Part shown: piece after piece, positions 26,201-38,660 of the stretch | Position numbering within the stretch: the stretch's first letter is position 1 | How the letters are laid out: every line of letters begins with the position of its first letter | DNA from: Sipunculus nudus | Lineage: Eukaryota > Annelida > Sipuncula > Golfingiida > Sipunculidae | Reading direction: 5' to 3' | NCBI GenBank assembly: GCA_026874595.1 | Contig: CM049322.1 | Span: forward strand, 39,486,840 to 39,550,839 | Length of the DNA: 64,000 bases | Notes under the pieces: generated by a model | Databases searched by the model: none | The model's input: only the letters and a program-made list of their open reading frames with translations | Told to the model about the DNA's origin: nothing | Position numbers and translations under genes: made by a program

Positions 26201-26589
26201 GAGTATTTTATAAATCAGTCTATATTTTACAATATATCAGACCCGCTTATGCTGATGTTGATCATTACTCACATGCACAAACCGCCTAAATTGACAGCTG
26301 CTGATTGGATGAGTCATGTAAACATTAAATATTTGGAACAGCTAAAACATGGATAGCAATACTCATGCAGGGACACATATAATATGAAAGATAACCAAAA
26401 GAGAAGAGACCAAAAAGTTGTGAAAAATAAACCGGAGATTTACTGTAAAATTCTTAACTACCTTATTATGCTGTCTCCTCCATATATAGCTTTCTAAGAA
26501 ATAATAGAAAATGTAAACTTTTAAAAAAGATATTAAAAACAGGTGGACACAGGTTATTTGAACAGAGTATAGCAACGGGATGTATATTA
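23225..26589. other. Intergenic stretch with no supported gene
   Basis: No exon with a recognisable domain or consistent splice sites is visible. Part of it (about 24470-24760) is less AT-rich and contains repeated 'tccg.act.g..' words that could be an old repeat, but I cannot name it. Confidence 0.4.
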
Positions 26590-26780
26590 GGTAAGACATC
26601 ATGACGTCACCTGCAGTATGCCGTACCCTCGGTAACTGCCGTCAGATTGACGGTCTCCCCAGCCGTCAGTTCTGTAAAGGAGGCTCCCCCCACGTGACTC
26701 ACGGCTGGCAAGAGCCGCGATCAACGACGGCTGTATACCTGGTTAGAGAGAGGAGGCGCAATTACGCACACAAACAGAAT
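26590..26780. other. GC-richer island with a TGACGTCA site
   Basis: This 190 bp patch stands out from AT-rich surroundings. It contains the palindrome TGACGTCA (26602-26609, the CRE consensus), a CACGTG E-box near 26690 and several CCGTCA/GACGG words. No downstream gene is recognised, so a promoter role is only a suggestion. Confidence 0.25.
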
Positions 26781-27354
26781 GCGAAAGAGAGAACAAATAA
26801 TAATACACAAACCAGGCAGATACACATAATAGAATATAAGGCAATTAGATTGATACAGGGAGAGCTGAACTTAACGGACAGCTACGAAGAAGGAGAATTA
26901 GAGAAAGCACCCACACATACACACATAGACTTTTATCAGGGACTCGGACTTGAACCCGAGTGTTCTGGACATGGACTTGTACTCGGACTCGGAGTTAAGG
27001 ACTCAAGAAAACAGACCTAATCTATCGCAATTCGAATTTTAAAAAATGTCACATACTATACAGACATTTGCAAACTTCAAACAGAACATTTAAAAATAAG
27101 ACAAACATATCGAGCTTTAGCTCCGCAGAGGGAGCTAAATGTATATTCAAACATTTAAATAAATTGTTTGTGTTAACTAACATTCAAATACACATGAAAT
27201 GTTTGTTAAAAATGAACGTTTTTATTGGACACGTACACGAGGGAGGTGGAAATGGACACAAGTTTCATGGACCCGGACCTAGACATGACTGGCCTTGACT
27301 TAGACTTGATCTGGTATGCGGATGGTGTGGGCTCGACTACATCTCTAACCTACA

Positions 27355-27895
27355 CAGAAAATGACAGAGAGACCTGCAGCGATACAGAGAAACAGAGAGC
27401 TACAGAGAGACAGAGAAACAGAGACCTATAGAGAAATATAGACCTACAGAGAGACAGTGAAACTGAGATCTAAAAGGAAACAGAGACCTACAGAGAGACA
27501 AAGACCTACAGAGAGACGAGACCTACAGAGAGACAGATAAACATAGAACTAAAGGGAAACAGAGACCTACAGAGAGACAGTGACCTACTAAGAGACAGAG
27601 ACCTACGGAGACACATTGAAACAGCAACCTACAGGGAAACAGAGAATCAGAAACCTATAGAGAGACAGAGAAAATGAAACCTACAGGGAAACAAAGACAT
27701 ACAGAAAGACAGAGACCTAAAGACAGACAGACACCTACAGAGAGACAGACACCTCTAGGGAGACAGAAAAATAGAGACCTTCGGGTAAACAGAGACTTGC
27801 AGAGAAACAGAGACTTACAGATTAACAGAGAAATACAGTCCTACAAAGAGACAGAAACCGACAGAGAAAGAGAAACCTACAGTGAAAAAGATACT
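27355..27895 (+). repeat. Degenerate purine-rich tandem array ('acagagacctacagagag')
   Basis: About 540 bp made of variants of 'gacctacagagagacagaga' and 'aaacagagacctacagggaa', units of roughly 18-42 bp with many substitutions. It is flanked on both sides by 'ggactcgg/ggacttgg' hexamer-like words (26940-27000, 27260-27310, 27930-27960), so the array appears to sit inside an older simple-repeat domain. Reading frames through it (Glu/Arg/Thr/Gln rich) are not credible genes. Confidence 0.85.
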
Positions 27896-28578
27896 ATCAT
27901 AGGAACAGAGAAATATACTTCGACTCGTATATAACTTGGACTTGGATTTAGGTTCGGGTTTAGTAACAGAAACTTAAAGACGAACAAGGTATGGAGGCGA
28001 CTTTTTTTAACGTTGTAGATTTGTTGCGACTTTGGTGATGAGGAAAAGAGCTTTCCAAAGGGCACTGTCTGCATAAAATCGAGGATTTTAATTATAATAA
28101 TGATAATATTTTTATTATCATTATTATATTTATATATATCTCAATGATAATATTATACACCTTGGGAGTACTATTAAGTCTACGTTTTAACCCTTTACTG
28201 TTTACAAGCCACTAAAGAGCACTCTAAATCGGCGATTAGAATGCCATGATATGTATAGATTCTTTCAGGACAAAAATATTGCATATTATTTCTAAGTTTC
28301 AATGATTTTCAATAATCTTCAGCAAACCCTCTTAGTGGGAACTGTTGAAAATTTGACAAAGATACTAAAAAAGCTTGAAAAGATATGGCTGTAAGTGTAA
28401 ATATAAATAGTGTCAGAATTTGTCGGAAATCTAAAATAAATGTAAACAGTAAAGGGTTAATATATATACTTACCATATTTAGCAGCTGCCTTGTAATAGG
28501 ATTCTTTCCGACGATTTAGTTCACCTAGGTCTGTGGTTACTAATTTTTGCGAGGCCAAAACTCCTGAATAATATTAAG

Positions 28579-28580
<2 letters not shown>

Positions 28581-28653
<73 letters not shown>

Positions 28654-28740
28654 CATACACACTTATGTATGTGTATATATATATATGTTTATAACAGAGC
28701 ACATATATATGTATATATATAGACATATATAAATATATAA
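28581..28740. repeat. (AT)n microsatellite with imperfect extension
   Basis: Pure AT runs to about 28634, then 'acatat', 'atgtat' and similar imperfect units continue to about 28740. Confidence 0.9.
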
Positions 28741-29154
28741 GAAACGAATTCCATACTTAAATGCAGTGGTGTTTATGTGGTAAAAACATTTACTCATTTG
28801 ATATAATATATTTCATCCAATTACTGAAACGATTGAATAAATTGAGTTAAAAATTGTGAAACAAATATGTTTAATATTGAATTAGCAAGAATAAGCTTGT
28901 ATATGCTATTGTTATAAAAGAATAACATATTGATTAAGAATAATGTGAATTAGCAAGTACCCGTTATCTGGAGTTTATCTTGACTCGCTGTCCTTGAACT
29001 TGCGCCTTTGGGTTGGAGTTTCATGAGGTCGCCATGTTTAGTATACTTACCTGAATTCATCAAAGATTATGAGTATGTTAACATGATACAAATAATGAAT
29101 TAACTGTGTAAATATGTATACATCAGTCTCTCTAATTACTTAATTCAACTTACG

Positions 29155-29775
29155 AGACAAGTATCTATTGGTATCTTTTATCTGTCAAATCACTAACGGA
29201 ATTAATATCAATGAGTAATTGTATTATATTCTTACGAATAATTATCTTTAAGTATATGTATTCTTTGTTATATTTGCACAGGGAATAAGTTTCTATCAGT
29301 TTCTATACCTTTTTAATTGGGATAAAGGATAAATATCTATTAGTATGTGTACTTCGTCAATTGGCTCACGAATAAGTTTCTAAGAGTATCTGTATTTTTT
29401 TCCATTGGCGCAGGGTATAAGCTTCTTCCGGATCTTTACTTTCTAAAATGGCACAGGGGATAAGTATTTATTAGTATCTGTACTTTTTCAATTGACAAAG
29501 TGATAAGCATATATCAGTGCCTTAACCTTTTCAGTTGACACATGGGATAGTATCTATCAGGATATGTACTTTTACAACGGGCACACCAATAGGTATCTTC
29601 AATTATCTGTATTATATTCAATTGAGCACAGGAGATATGCTTCTGTCTTAACTCTACTTTTTTTCAATTGGCACTTAGCACACGATATAAATATTTGTCA
29701 TTATCTCCACTTCGTCAACCGACGTTAACACACCGATAGTATCTTTCAGTATCTCTGTCGTTCAATCTTGTATAA
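29155..29775 (+). repeat. Minisatellite, degenerate period of about 55-65 bp
   Basis: About ten diverged units carry the core 'ggataagtatctatcagtat' followed by 'ctgtactttttcaattggca' (for example near 29280, 29340, 29460, 29540 and 29700). Unit ends vary and indels are frequent, so the array is old. No open frame is preserved. Confidence 0.75.
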
Positions 29776-30615
29776 CTTGGCACGACACCTACCATATACT
29801 TAAATAGTTATCTTTTTAGAATGATTATAACATTAATTTGTAGCTTTTTAATTTACAGTCTTACCTCTTTCATTTGCCCCCCGTCGGACTCTCCACGTGC
29901 ACACCCTGTTTAAGGATTGGAGTATCGCAAATATCTCCTGTCACATTTTAGCTAACACCGTTCACGGATACATTTGGCCAATTTTACCAATAATATCGGA
30001 ATATACATACACTAGCATTCAAATATATTAATTTTATATTTTTTACTAATGTAAAACTGTTAGAAGAGATAGCCTCGCTGACTCGTTGCTCACTTCGGCT
30101 GGTGGAGGACCTCAATATATATGTGTTTGGAATTTAAAATAACCACAAATTCAAATAAACAGAATTTTATTTCTAGTTATACTACTATTAACTGTTATGG
30201 AAACCTCACTGTTTGAATTAAATAGAATAACATAATTCCAATTGTTGTGTATAAAAGATATATATTTAGGTGTGCGATTGATCTGAGTTAGTACCGCCGG
30301 ATCATAAGGTTCATCAGATGAATTAAATTTAACTGACGCAATAAAGGTTTTAGCATTTCGTTTTCGCACGGTTGGGTGCCCTTGTTCCTTTGTGGCAGGT
30401 GTATACAATTTCGGAATGTTTGTTCATTATGTTCCTGTGGTTGGAGCCTAGAATTACCTGATGAACTGATTAGGCGAAAGCAGCGGTAGTGATCCAGATG
30501 TATCACATACCTTAATATATTGCTTTGTTACATGAAAAAACAGAGCTTTGTGAGGAGGGAAGACTGCTTTCCCGCAGGTCATGTTTTCTACACACATACA
30601 CACCCACACCCACAC

Positions 30616-30621
<6 letters not shown>

Positions 30622-30653
<32 letters not shown>
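30622..30653. repeat. (AT)n microsatellite
   Basis: About 32 bp of AT after a CA-rich stretch. Confidence 0.9.
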
Positions 30654-30656
<3 letters not shown>

Positions 30657-31471
30657 CGTAATAAAGCTCTGACCCGAATACCATTCGACCGATATAACAA
30701 CAATGCCTAAGGAAGCCTAGTTTTACTGGTACCCAGCAAACTGATTTTATTTTCTCTATATTAATAGGAACAAAATCCATACAAACAGTTGGTAGGTATA
30801 ACACACGCCACACACAACCACGAAAATGAATTGACGAACGTATTTAAATCTAACCGAGGAAAAAGGAGAGTAAAGTAGACCTGCTTACCCTGCGATACGG
30901 CCATGTTTACTGTATATGTATAACCACGACAAGAAAGTAACCCTCAGTCACAAATTACACGAGACATCCAGGAAAAACCCGCACTCACACACTAGATGTT
31001 TCATCAGCGGCACGGAATTTCCTGATCACACTCACTATTCACGGCTCACATATTGCCCGGTGTAGCGCTGTGTACAATGCGGGTTGAACTTTAACCTTAA
31101 AATTAACTTCCTCTTGAGAGGCTACGTTTTAGGGACACACAGTGCATCAGATAGCAAATGTACGACCCAAGCACTCAATAGGTATATATTATACCCAATT
31201 TGACGTATACTTGTTAACAGGCCATTCCGCAGCAGTAATGCAAAGATAAACACACAAACGTATAGACCTTGGGATTACTCGATTACTCATTAGCTGCTCC
31301 TGTATAAGGAGGTATACTGCCATTTTTTATTCGATGATGTATGTGTAGATGTAGGTATGCTTTGACATGATAATGCAGGGGCGGATACTTGATCTTATAA
31401 AAGGGGAGGTGCGTAAAAAACCAGGGACAGGTAAACAAGTGTGCTCGGAGATAAAGGGTACTTAATACACA

Positions 31472-31473
<2 letters not shown>

Positions 31474-31507
<34 letters not shown>
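31474..31507. repeat. (AT)n microsatellite
   Basis: About 34 bp of AT with imperfect 'acatatatatac' units after it. Confidence 0.9.
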
Positions 31508-31512
<5 letters not shown>

Positions 31513-33141
31513 CATATATATACATGTACAAACTAGCATAGATATGTATGTATTCATACGTATTCATATATAGATTTTGTCAGGAAATTGTGTTACATAT
31601 TTGTAAAAAAATATAATTAATGCAGACGTATGGGAAAACCGTTTAAAGACGCAAAATTCACCCGTGTTAACGTTATTAAGTGTATATTATTTAATTCCCA
31701 AGAACTGTTTGAATAGAAATATGGATCCTTTGAGCGAACTTGAAAATAAAATTGGTCAAGGTTAAAGAATCACGTTTTGATGAAATCTGCGACCTGTGGC
31801 AATAACATGGAATAAAGGTTGGTTTTGGTAGATACGACTTATTGAACATTTACCGCAAAGACGTAGAGAAGAAAATAAAATAAAAGTAAAAAAACAAATG
31901 CCCGTGATGGTTCTGCAGCCCGGGAGATCTCAAGGGACCCTTCCCCTTAAGATACAAAGTGTGACACAGATGTTGATATAGAGATAAAATCAACGAATCC
32001 TACACGCCTGGCCTCTCTTTCTCATATAATTGATAATCTAAGACCAAAGGATAAAGATATTTATTGAACCTACGTGACAATGCATATTATTAAAGTACAC
32101 AAGTGTCCTGCGTGTCTGGGTCATAAAAAGGACTATAATAACATCACTGAACAAACAGGCGTTTAACCGTAGTTCAGAGGAGTGTGTTAAAGTATAAATA
32201 TTAGCAGTCACGGCCTGCCCCAGGCTTCCTTTATGCAAAAATAATTAACATAGCTAGTTAACTCTGTTCGGTATTTCAATACACAATGCTCGTTTTACGT
32301 TCAAAGTTACAGTGTCAGTAAACTTACAAAGTTGCCACACTTGGGAATTAAAATATACAACATTATTTACTTCGCTTTTTGGCAGCTGTTTAAATATATA
32401 TTCTTCTTTTTCAACAGTTAGAGCCATGGTATGTGTGTATGGTGCAGTGTGTATTGTTTCATGACGATTGAACCAATATCACCTCAACAGTATGTACTTG
32501 TGTGTTGTGGACAGAGTTCATGGTTTCACACATTATTATGCATGTCCTGAAAAAGAACTTCTACTAGACACATTCATCTTTGCAAACTAACAGAATTATA
32601 AAGCAATTCATCTCAACGGTTCGAAGGGAAGATTGATATCCCTGTATAGATTATTCTGTATTAATTATAGAGGAATAATACAGGGTTAGTGCGTCATTTG
32701 TGACACTTTGGTGTCAATTTTTATACTGATATCATTACATCAGGTAGGCACCTCTCATTCGAGTGATATTGCAGTCAGTGTTGTTTCAAAGTACACTAAT
32801 TTATGTTTAACTGCTCATGTTACATGGGTCGCATTGATTTATAAAGCGTCGCGAAAACCGGTGTCATTCATATATGTAAACGTTGCAGCTGCAGGTGGAA
32901 TATTCAGAAGTAGTGGCAAGTATACCACATTTTTTTTCCTGACTTTTCCCGTGTCATCGTAAATCATTACTAATCGCTGTTAGGTCGTTAAGAATTCATC
33001 AATTTTTGTTAAAAATCAACTTTTGTAATAAGTATGTGGTGATAAAATATTACTCGCATTTAGGTCACACATAGTTTAATAATTGAGACAATAATCGTTT
33101 TCGTAACATTAACGCGCCATCAAGGTATTGATATATAGAAG

Positions 33142-33150
33142 TATATATAG
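33142..33150 (+). promoter_or_regulatory. Candidate TATA-like core promoter of SLC16-like gene 2
   Basis: TATATATAG lies 46 bp before the ATG at 33196, in the same context as in gene 1 ('gct.accctag.tac'). Confidence 0.4.
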
Positions 33151-33195
33151 CTCACCCTAGCTACATCATTATATTAAGGAGCTCGATTTAAAGGA

Positions 33196-36100
33196 ATGAA
33201 GTCTAGGAAAACAGCCAATATGAACGAGACCAAAGACGAGTCTAAAATTGATAACCAACCTGAGGATAACGAGCCGCTTTATGCATGGATCACCCTTATA
33301 GGTAACAAACCAAGATGATTACATTAAGGCAAAAACATATCTTAAAAAAATTGGTAATTCCTGCACCACACGCAACAGTCTGGAACCCCGCACCCCCAGG
33401 TATATTCGTATTATTTTCACGAGATATATACCGCTTTTGAACTCGAGCCCCTGGATTATTTATTATGCAAAAGGAAATGAGAAATTTTCAACATAATTTC
33501 TGTTTGTCGTGCCTTTACCAGTGGAGAAAAGCAATTATGATATATTCATGTTGTCCCTAAAACATTGAAATTTTCTTACCGAAAATTTATTTTAAAAATG
33601 ATAACAAATATCGCCCGCCTGCACTAATTTAAAAATGCCTGAGAAATTGGGGATGCCTGTGAAACCAAATGCCTGAGAGAACAATGTTTATTTATTTACT
33701 ATATTACTATTTTATTGTATTTCATACGATTTGTCATATTAAGTCAAAAAACCATTGTGTTCAAAACTTTGGAAAAACTAAATAATTTTACAATATTTGC
33801 AAATATAGTTCTACCAAACACAGATACTGGACACTCTATATCACCACGAAAACAGAAATCGAATCGAATTATATCTAAAAAGAGAAGAAATTAGGTTTAT
33901 GAACGATTCATATCCAAGTTAAACTAGCTTTGTATATATTAAGCTTAAAGTTATAAAGACACAACAGATGTGTGAACCAGCATTGCCCTCTCATTTGTTC
34001 CATGGCAAAATACATAAGTTTATGTAGGTGGGATGATTATCCAAATTTAAAGCATGAACAAAATAATGGCATTAATATTAGTGCAATAATAATGGTATAT
34101 GCCTGAGTATGTTCTCTAAGCGAATAAGAACATGGGTGAGGATACGAATTAGGTCCCGTATTAAACCTCGAATACTTGGTTATGCTAATTTGAAATAAGG
34201 CAGCGATCCACAATCCCCCAATGTGAACTTTGTCAAAATCGTTTGTAAGGACGGACCGGACTAATTCACGTTCAAGTATTTTAGAATAACCTCAATGTAA
34301 ATAAAGGAAAAGTGCTGTGGGTCGTAAAGTATCGTGTACAACTCTTCGGACAAGAAATCCAGTCCAACTTTTTGTCTAAAAAGTACCATCACTTTCTTTC
34401 TTTGAGAAGAAGTGAATAGTTATCCGTAATGTATCGAGTTATGTTATAAAAACCAGGCCCTTAACCAGCAAAAATATGTAAATTATGGAAAGCATGAGGT
34501 CTTTTATGATATCAAATCTTATCGACAATAAAACAAAATACACCTATTCATAGAAATATTTTATTTTGTCTGGTTAACGTAGATTTTATGACCCGTCAAT
34601 TTCAAAGGTTACCCTGCTTTGTATATCTTTGTATACATTAAGCATAACAGTTTATTAATCTTATTATAAGTTAAAATTATACAACATATTTTTTTAATAG
34701 ACAGTGCCTCTGCAAGATTGCTTGGCTCAGATTGCATGAATACATAAGTTTATAAAGATAGGATGGTGAGTCCAGTGAGACGTGAATGAAATAACCACAT
34801 AAATATTGGCATGATGTCAAATCTTTAATGATGCCTAAATATGTACCCTTATTGAATACGGACATTGGTGGGAATACGAATTAAGTCCTGAATTAGACCT
34901 CGAATACTTTGTTAAGCTAATCTGAATTCCAATTCCACAATTCCACACTGAAAATTTGGTCAAAATTATTTGTTATTTTCAAATGCAATAGTGCAATGAA
35001 CCTTACGTATCGTTCCCACTCCCCGAGCTAAGACTCCGGTTAAAATCTTTCTTCAAGAGGACAAACTTTTTTGTTAAGGGGTTAATAGTTATCAGTGAAG
35101 TTTCGAGTAAATAAAACACGCCCTAAACCGTAAAACCATGAGGTCGATCATGATACTAAGCCGTAACCCTGTAAATCAAAATACACCCATTCAAGGAAAG
35201 ATGATGTTTTGTTTGGTTATCACATGGGCTTACATGGGCGCGTAAATCGAGGATTTAGAGATTGTAGAAGCATATCCCTTAATATACTGGCTGAACATTT
35301 AATCACCAGAGGGTCTGTTGCATTTGAAAAACATCCGTACATCCCAGGGTCGAATATCACCTTTATCAAATCACTTGCGCCACCTACCGGCGCCGAGGGA
35401 TAATTAGTTCCCGGGTTATTTATATTAAGAGAAAACTCATATTGTTATATATTTCAAATGATAAACTTGATAAAATTATCTTACCTTTAATACCAATATT
35501 GATAACTTATTATGTTTCTAATTTCAAATGACAAATTCCGCATATTCTAGATTCATTGCACCCGGATACATCAAACGACCGTTAGGTACGGTGTGCATTC
35601 GTGTGAAAAAATGTATTATCTGTCCTTTTCGCATTGCATGTTGTTTTTTTTATCTTTTAACAGGTGTGACACTCTGCTTTGGGATAATTAACGGAACTGT
35701 CCGCTCCTATGGCCTGATATATGTTGAAATGCTAGGGCTGTTCAATGAAGGTCCCCTGAAAACGAGCCTTGTTATCACTGTTAATTCCATCAGCAGCACA
35801 GCTGCATGTAAGCGGTTGCGCATCCCGCACATATTACAGTAAACCGCACTTAAACGATACATATTCGGGACCAGTTATGGTAAAGGAAATGAATATTCCG
35901 AACAATATATATTGTTGGTTGAGCCAAGTTTCTTGTCATCTATATCATCAATACCGGCCCATGGAAAGGTTCTTCCCACATTTTATTGGCATTCACTTTT
36001 CATCTAAATTGTCCAATCTCCCTACAAACCGAAAAGCAGCTTTCCGTGCAGCATTCCACAAATCTAGAGCGTTCACAGAAGTTTCTTCATACATGCAGTA

Positions 36101-38573
36101 GTAAATAGTTGCTCCGACTTGCTGGTCGTATACCAGCCAATAAACCGTTTGTGAAGGCCGCACCAGTAACAGTTCCAAGACGAACGAAGGAATGACCAAA
36201 CCTCGCGACTTATTCTTCGTCATAGATGTTAATATGTATGTAAAATAATTTCCAGCTATGTCATGACAGATAATAGTGTAAAATTTCACTCGTCCAGCTG
36301 TCGTTTTCGGATTCCTGAGTGACCAAATAACCGCCCGCTGGGTAGTGATGACTGCCGGTGTTTTCTCTTGTCTGGCTTTCGTCGCCACATCTTTTGCACC
36401 GAGTCTGACATTTGTCTTCTTATCGTACGGTTTACTCCTTGGTATGTATTTGTTTTATGTTTTTGTTTTACAGGTTCTATAGCATAGCAATGTTCATATT
36501 TATAAACACATTCAAGAATCCAAACAAATTGTTCCCCAATACGTGTTCGACGCGGCTGTCCGTGTACGCCTGGTGCTATTTTGAAATCAGACGTTTAGTG
36601 TTTCAGGGAGGGTTATTCGAGAATACGACCATTCAAGTAATCCTGTCACATTTCTGCTCCATTTGATCTTGTTCAGATTTAGCGTAAACAGATAGTTGTG
36701 AATTCGGCCTGAAAACTTACAGATTTTTTCATCATTTATGTAATAGACATCCAAACAGCTCGCTGAATCAAGGTATTTGAAAGCGAAGCTGCATCATAGA
36801 CAGTACCAAATGAGCGACAGGAAGATTTGATGTATAACCATGCAACCTGTTTTTGTTTAATTGTAATCTGTTCTCTCTTTATCAGTGTTATGCGACCCTT
36901 TGAGTGTTACAGCGTATTGCTTAGTGTATTGATATTTATCTTTCCACTCAATTTTGTCCGCAATGGACTGATTTACCTTTTTTTGTTAACGTAAAGTAAA
37001 ATTCATGTTTTCCAGGAATCTGCGATAGCGTGGTCTGCATCTTCTGCCTAGGGATATTAAACCAGTACTTCCGGAAATGGCGAAGCCTTGCAAATGGGAT
37101 TGCGACCGCTGGGAGTAGCCTAGGGGCTTTGCTTCTTCCGTTCCTGTTTGCCTTTTTGATCGACAGGTATTCAGTGAGAGGATTATTTCTTGTGTGTGGT
37201 GGGCTGTGGCTAAACATATCGGTGAGTGGAGCCCTCTTGCGACCCATTGCATCAGCAAGAAGACAACTGAAAGTGGCGAAGACCTCTGAAGGCCGTGAAA
37301 ACAAAGCTTACGAAGTAGATAATATATCACAAACAGGGACACTTGACACGAAAGAAGAAAATGGAGCGAACAAAGCAGATAACTCCCGTGAGAGAGCAAT
37401 AGCATCAGTTGTAAAATTTGAATATGATAATGGCGGTTCAAATACTAATCAGGCAGAGATTGATCAAATTAAGGAAATACAGTTCTTGAGAAGCGGAAAC
37501 ACAAATATTAAAAACGTAATAGGGAATAAATTCTCCACAAGAAAGAAAATCAGGAAACTGCAAGGTCTTCTAAAATGTCTCTGTAGTTTCAAGTTTTTCT
37601 TACTGGTTGTATTGTGGTTCATAGGGGGACTTGGTTTCCTTGGAACTACCAACTACTTGCCTGCATATTCTGTTGAGAAAAACATAAATTTATCGGAAAC
37701 TTCTCTCTTTCTCTCACTTATCGGTGGGTTTGACCTGTTTGGAAAATTAGTTGTGGGGTATGTCGGCGACAGAGGTGTTATCCCAAAGCGCCTCCTTGTG
37801 GCGGTTGCTTTACTCATAACAGGTACAGCGACTAATTTGTTACCAATGTTCAGTTCATATACAGGTTTTGTCATCTATTGCTGTCTATTTGGAACAACTA
37901 GCGGTACCTTCATACCTTTAGCGGGTCCACTGACTGTCGAAGTTCTTGGTGTGGAGCGAGTTGGAGCAGGAGTTGGTATTTTCAGTTTGTGTTTTGGTAT
38001 TTCCGCAGCAGTGCAGCCTATTTTATTCAGTGAGTATTATAATGATTTTGTTTGTGATGGTCATATATTAAATCTCATTTATTTAAAGTGTAACAAATAT
38101 AATACTGATCAGGTCTTGAGACCCTAAGCTGTTTCGATATTCGGTTAATATAATTATTATAATAATGATTATCAATATCAATTTTTCCTACTCTGCAAAT
38201 ATGAATTTGAATATGACAAAAATAGTATTACTGCGAATGGTATTTATTTGGTATTACTGAACAATAATACAAAAAGGTACATTATTCCACTCTATGAAAA
38301 TTTAATATGCATTTCTTCGATGAAACATGGATTTAAAAAAAATTGAGTCTATTTTATGTTTGTCGGCTTTTAAAGGGATGCTACCTTTACGGTTCAGGCT
38401 AAATAGTGATTATATTTATAGGTACGATGAAAAATGCCACGGGGTCTTACGCTGCGGGTTTCTTCCTTATTGGGGGAGCAAATATCTTCAACGCGTTTAT
38501 AACAATTTTTGCGCATTTTTTCTCCACAAGAGGCAACAAGAAGGAATACAAAATGGAGGTGGATTGCAAATGA
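33196..38573 (+). CDS. SLC16-family (monocarboxylate-transporter-like) gene 2, five exons, 519 aa
   Basis: Exons: 33196-33301, 35664-35807, 36298-36441, 37016-38029, 38422-38573 (stop TGA 38571-38573). GT-AG borders and phase-1 introns are as in gene 1. The spliced frame is open. It has the same SLC16 layout: EPLYAW before TM1, GTVRSYG in TM1, SLANGIATAGSSLG after TM4, a long hydrophilic loop (about 210-317) and ATGSYAAGFF in TM12. Odd features: the loop 4-5 motif reads KWR (Trp153) instead of KRR. The TM8 pair reads Asp371-Leu-Phe-Gly-Lys375, where genes 1 and 3 have Arg. Extra Cys residues occur in TM4 (ICDSVVCIFC). Relative to gene 1, an AGA to TGA change removes the last seven residues. 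In MCT1 the TM8 Asp/Arg pair is needed for proton-coupled transport, so altered coupling or substrate is plausible. Relaxed constraint is the other reading. Confidence 0.88.
33942..35225 (+). repeat. Two-copy tandem duplication inside intron 1 of gene 2
   Basis: Copy a (about 33942-34585) and copy b (about 34640-35225) mirror the doubled structure in intron 1 of gene 1, with matching 'cttaaagt.ataa', 'cgaatacttggtta' and 'aaaatacaccta' landmarks. Confidence 0.7.
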
Positions 38574-38654
38574 AACTCTTGGGACGTCTTGTGAGATGTA
38601 TGAATATTTACAATCAAACCAGCTTTATTGATGGATTATTGTTGAAATATGATC

Positions 38655-38660
38655 AATAAA
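38655..38660 (+). terminator. AATAAA polyadenylation signal of gene 2
   Basis: AATAAA in the same context as in gene 1 (AATAAACACCAC), 82 bp after the stop codon. Confidence 0.6.

Larger units (their letters stand above)
29776..31879. other. Intergenic stretch with microsatellites
   Basis: It holds (AC)n/(AT)n at about 30590-30653 and (AT)n at about 31474-31507. No supported exon lies between the minisatellite and the second SLC16 unit. Confidence 0.45.

Noticed and set aside
27225-27934. Charged open frames (Arg/Glu/Thr/Gln rich) as novel proteins
   Set aside because: They arise from the purine-rich tandem array, with no start context, splice sites or stable unit in protein space.
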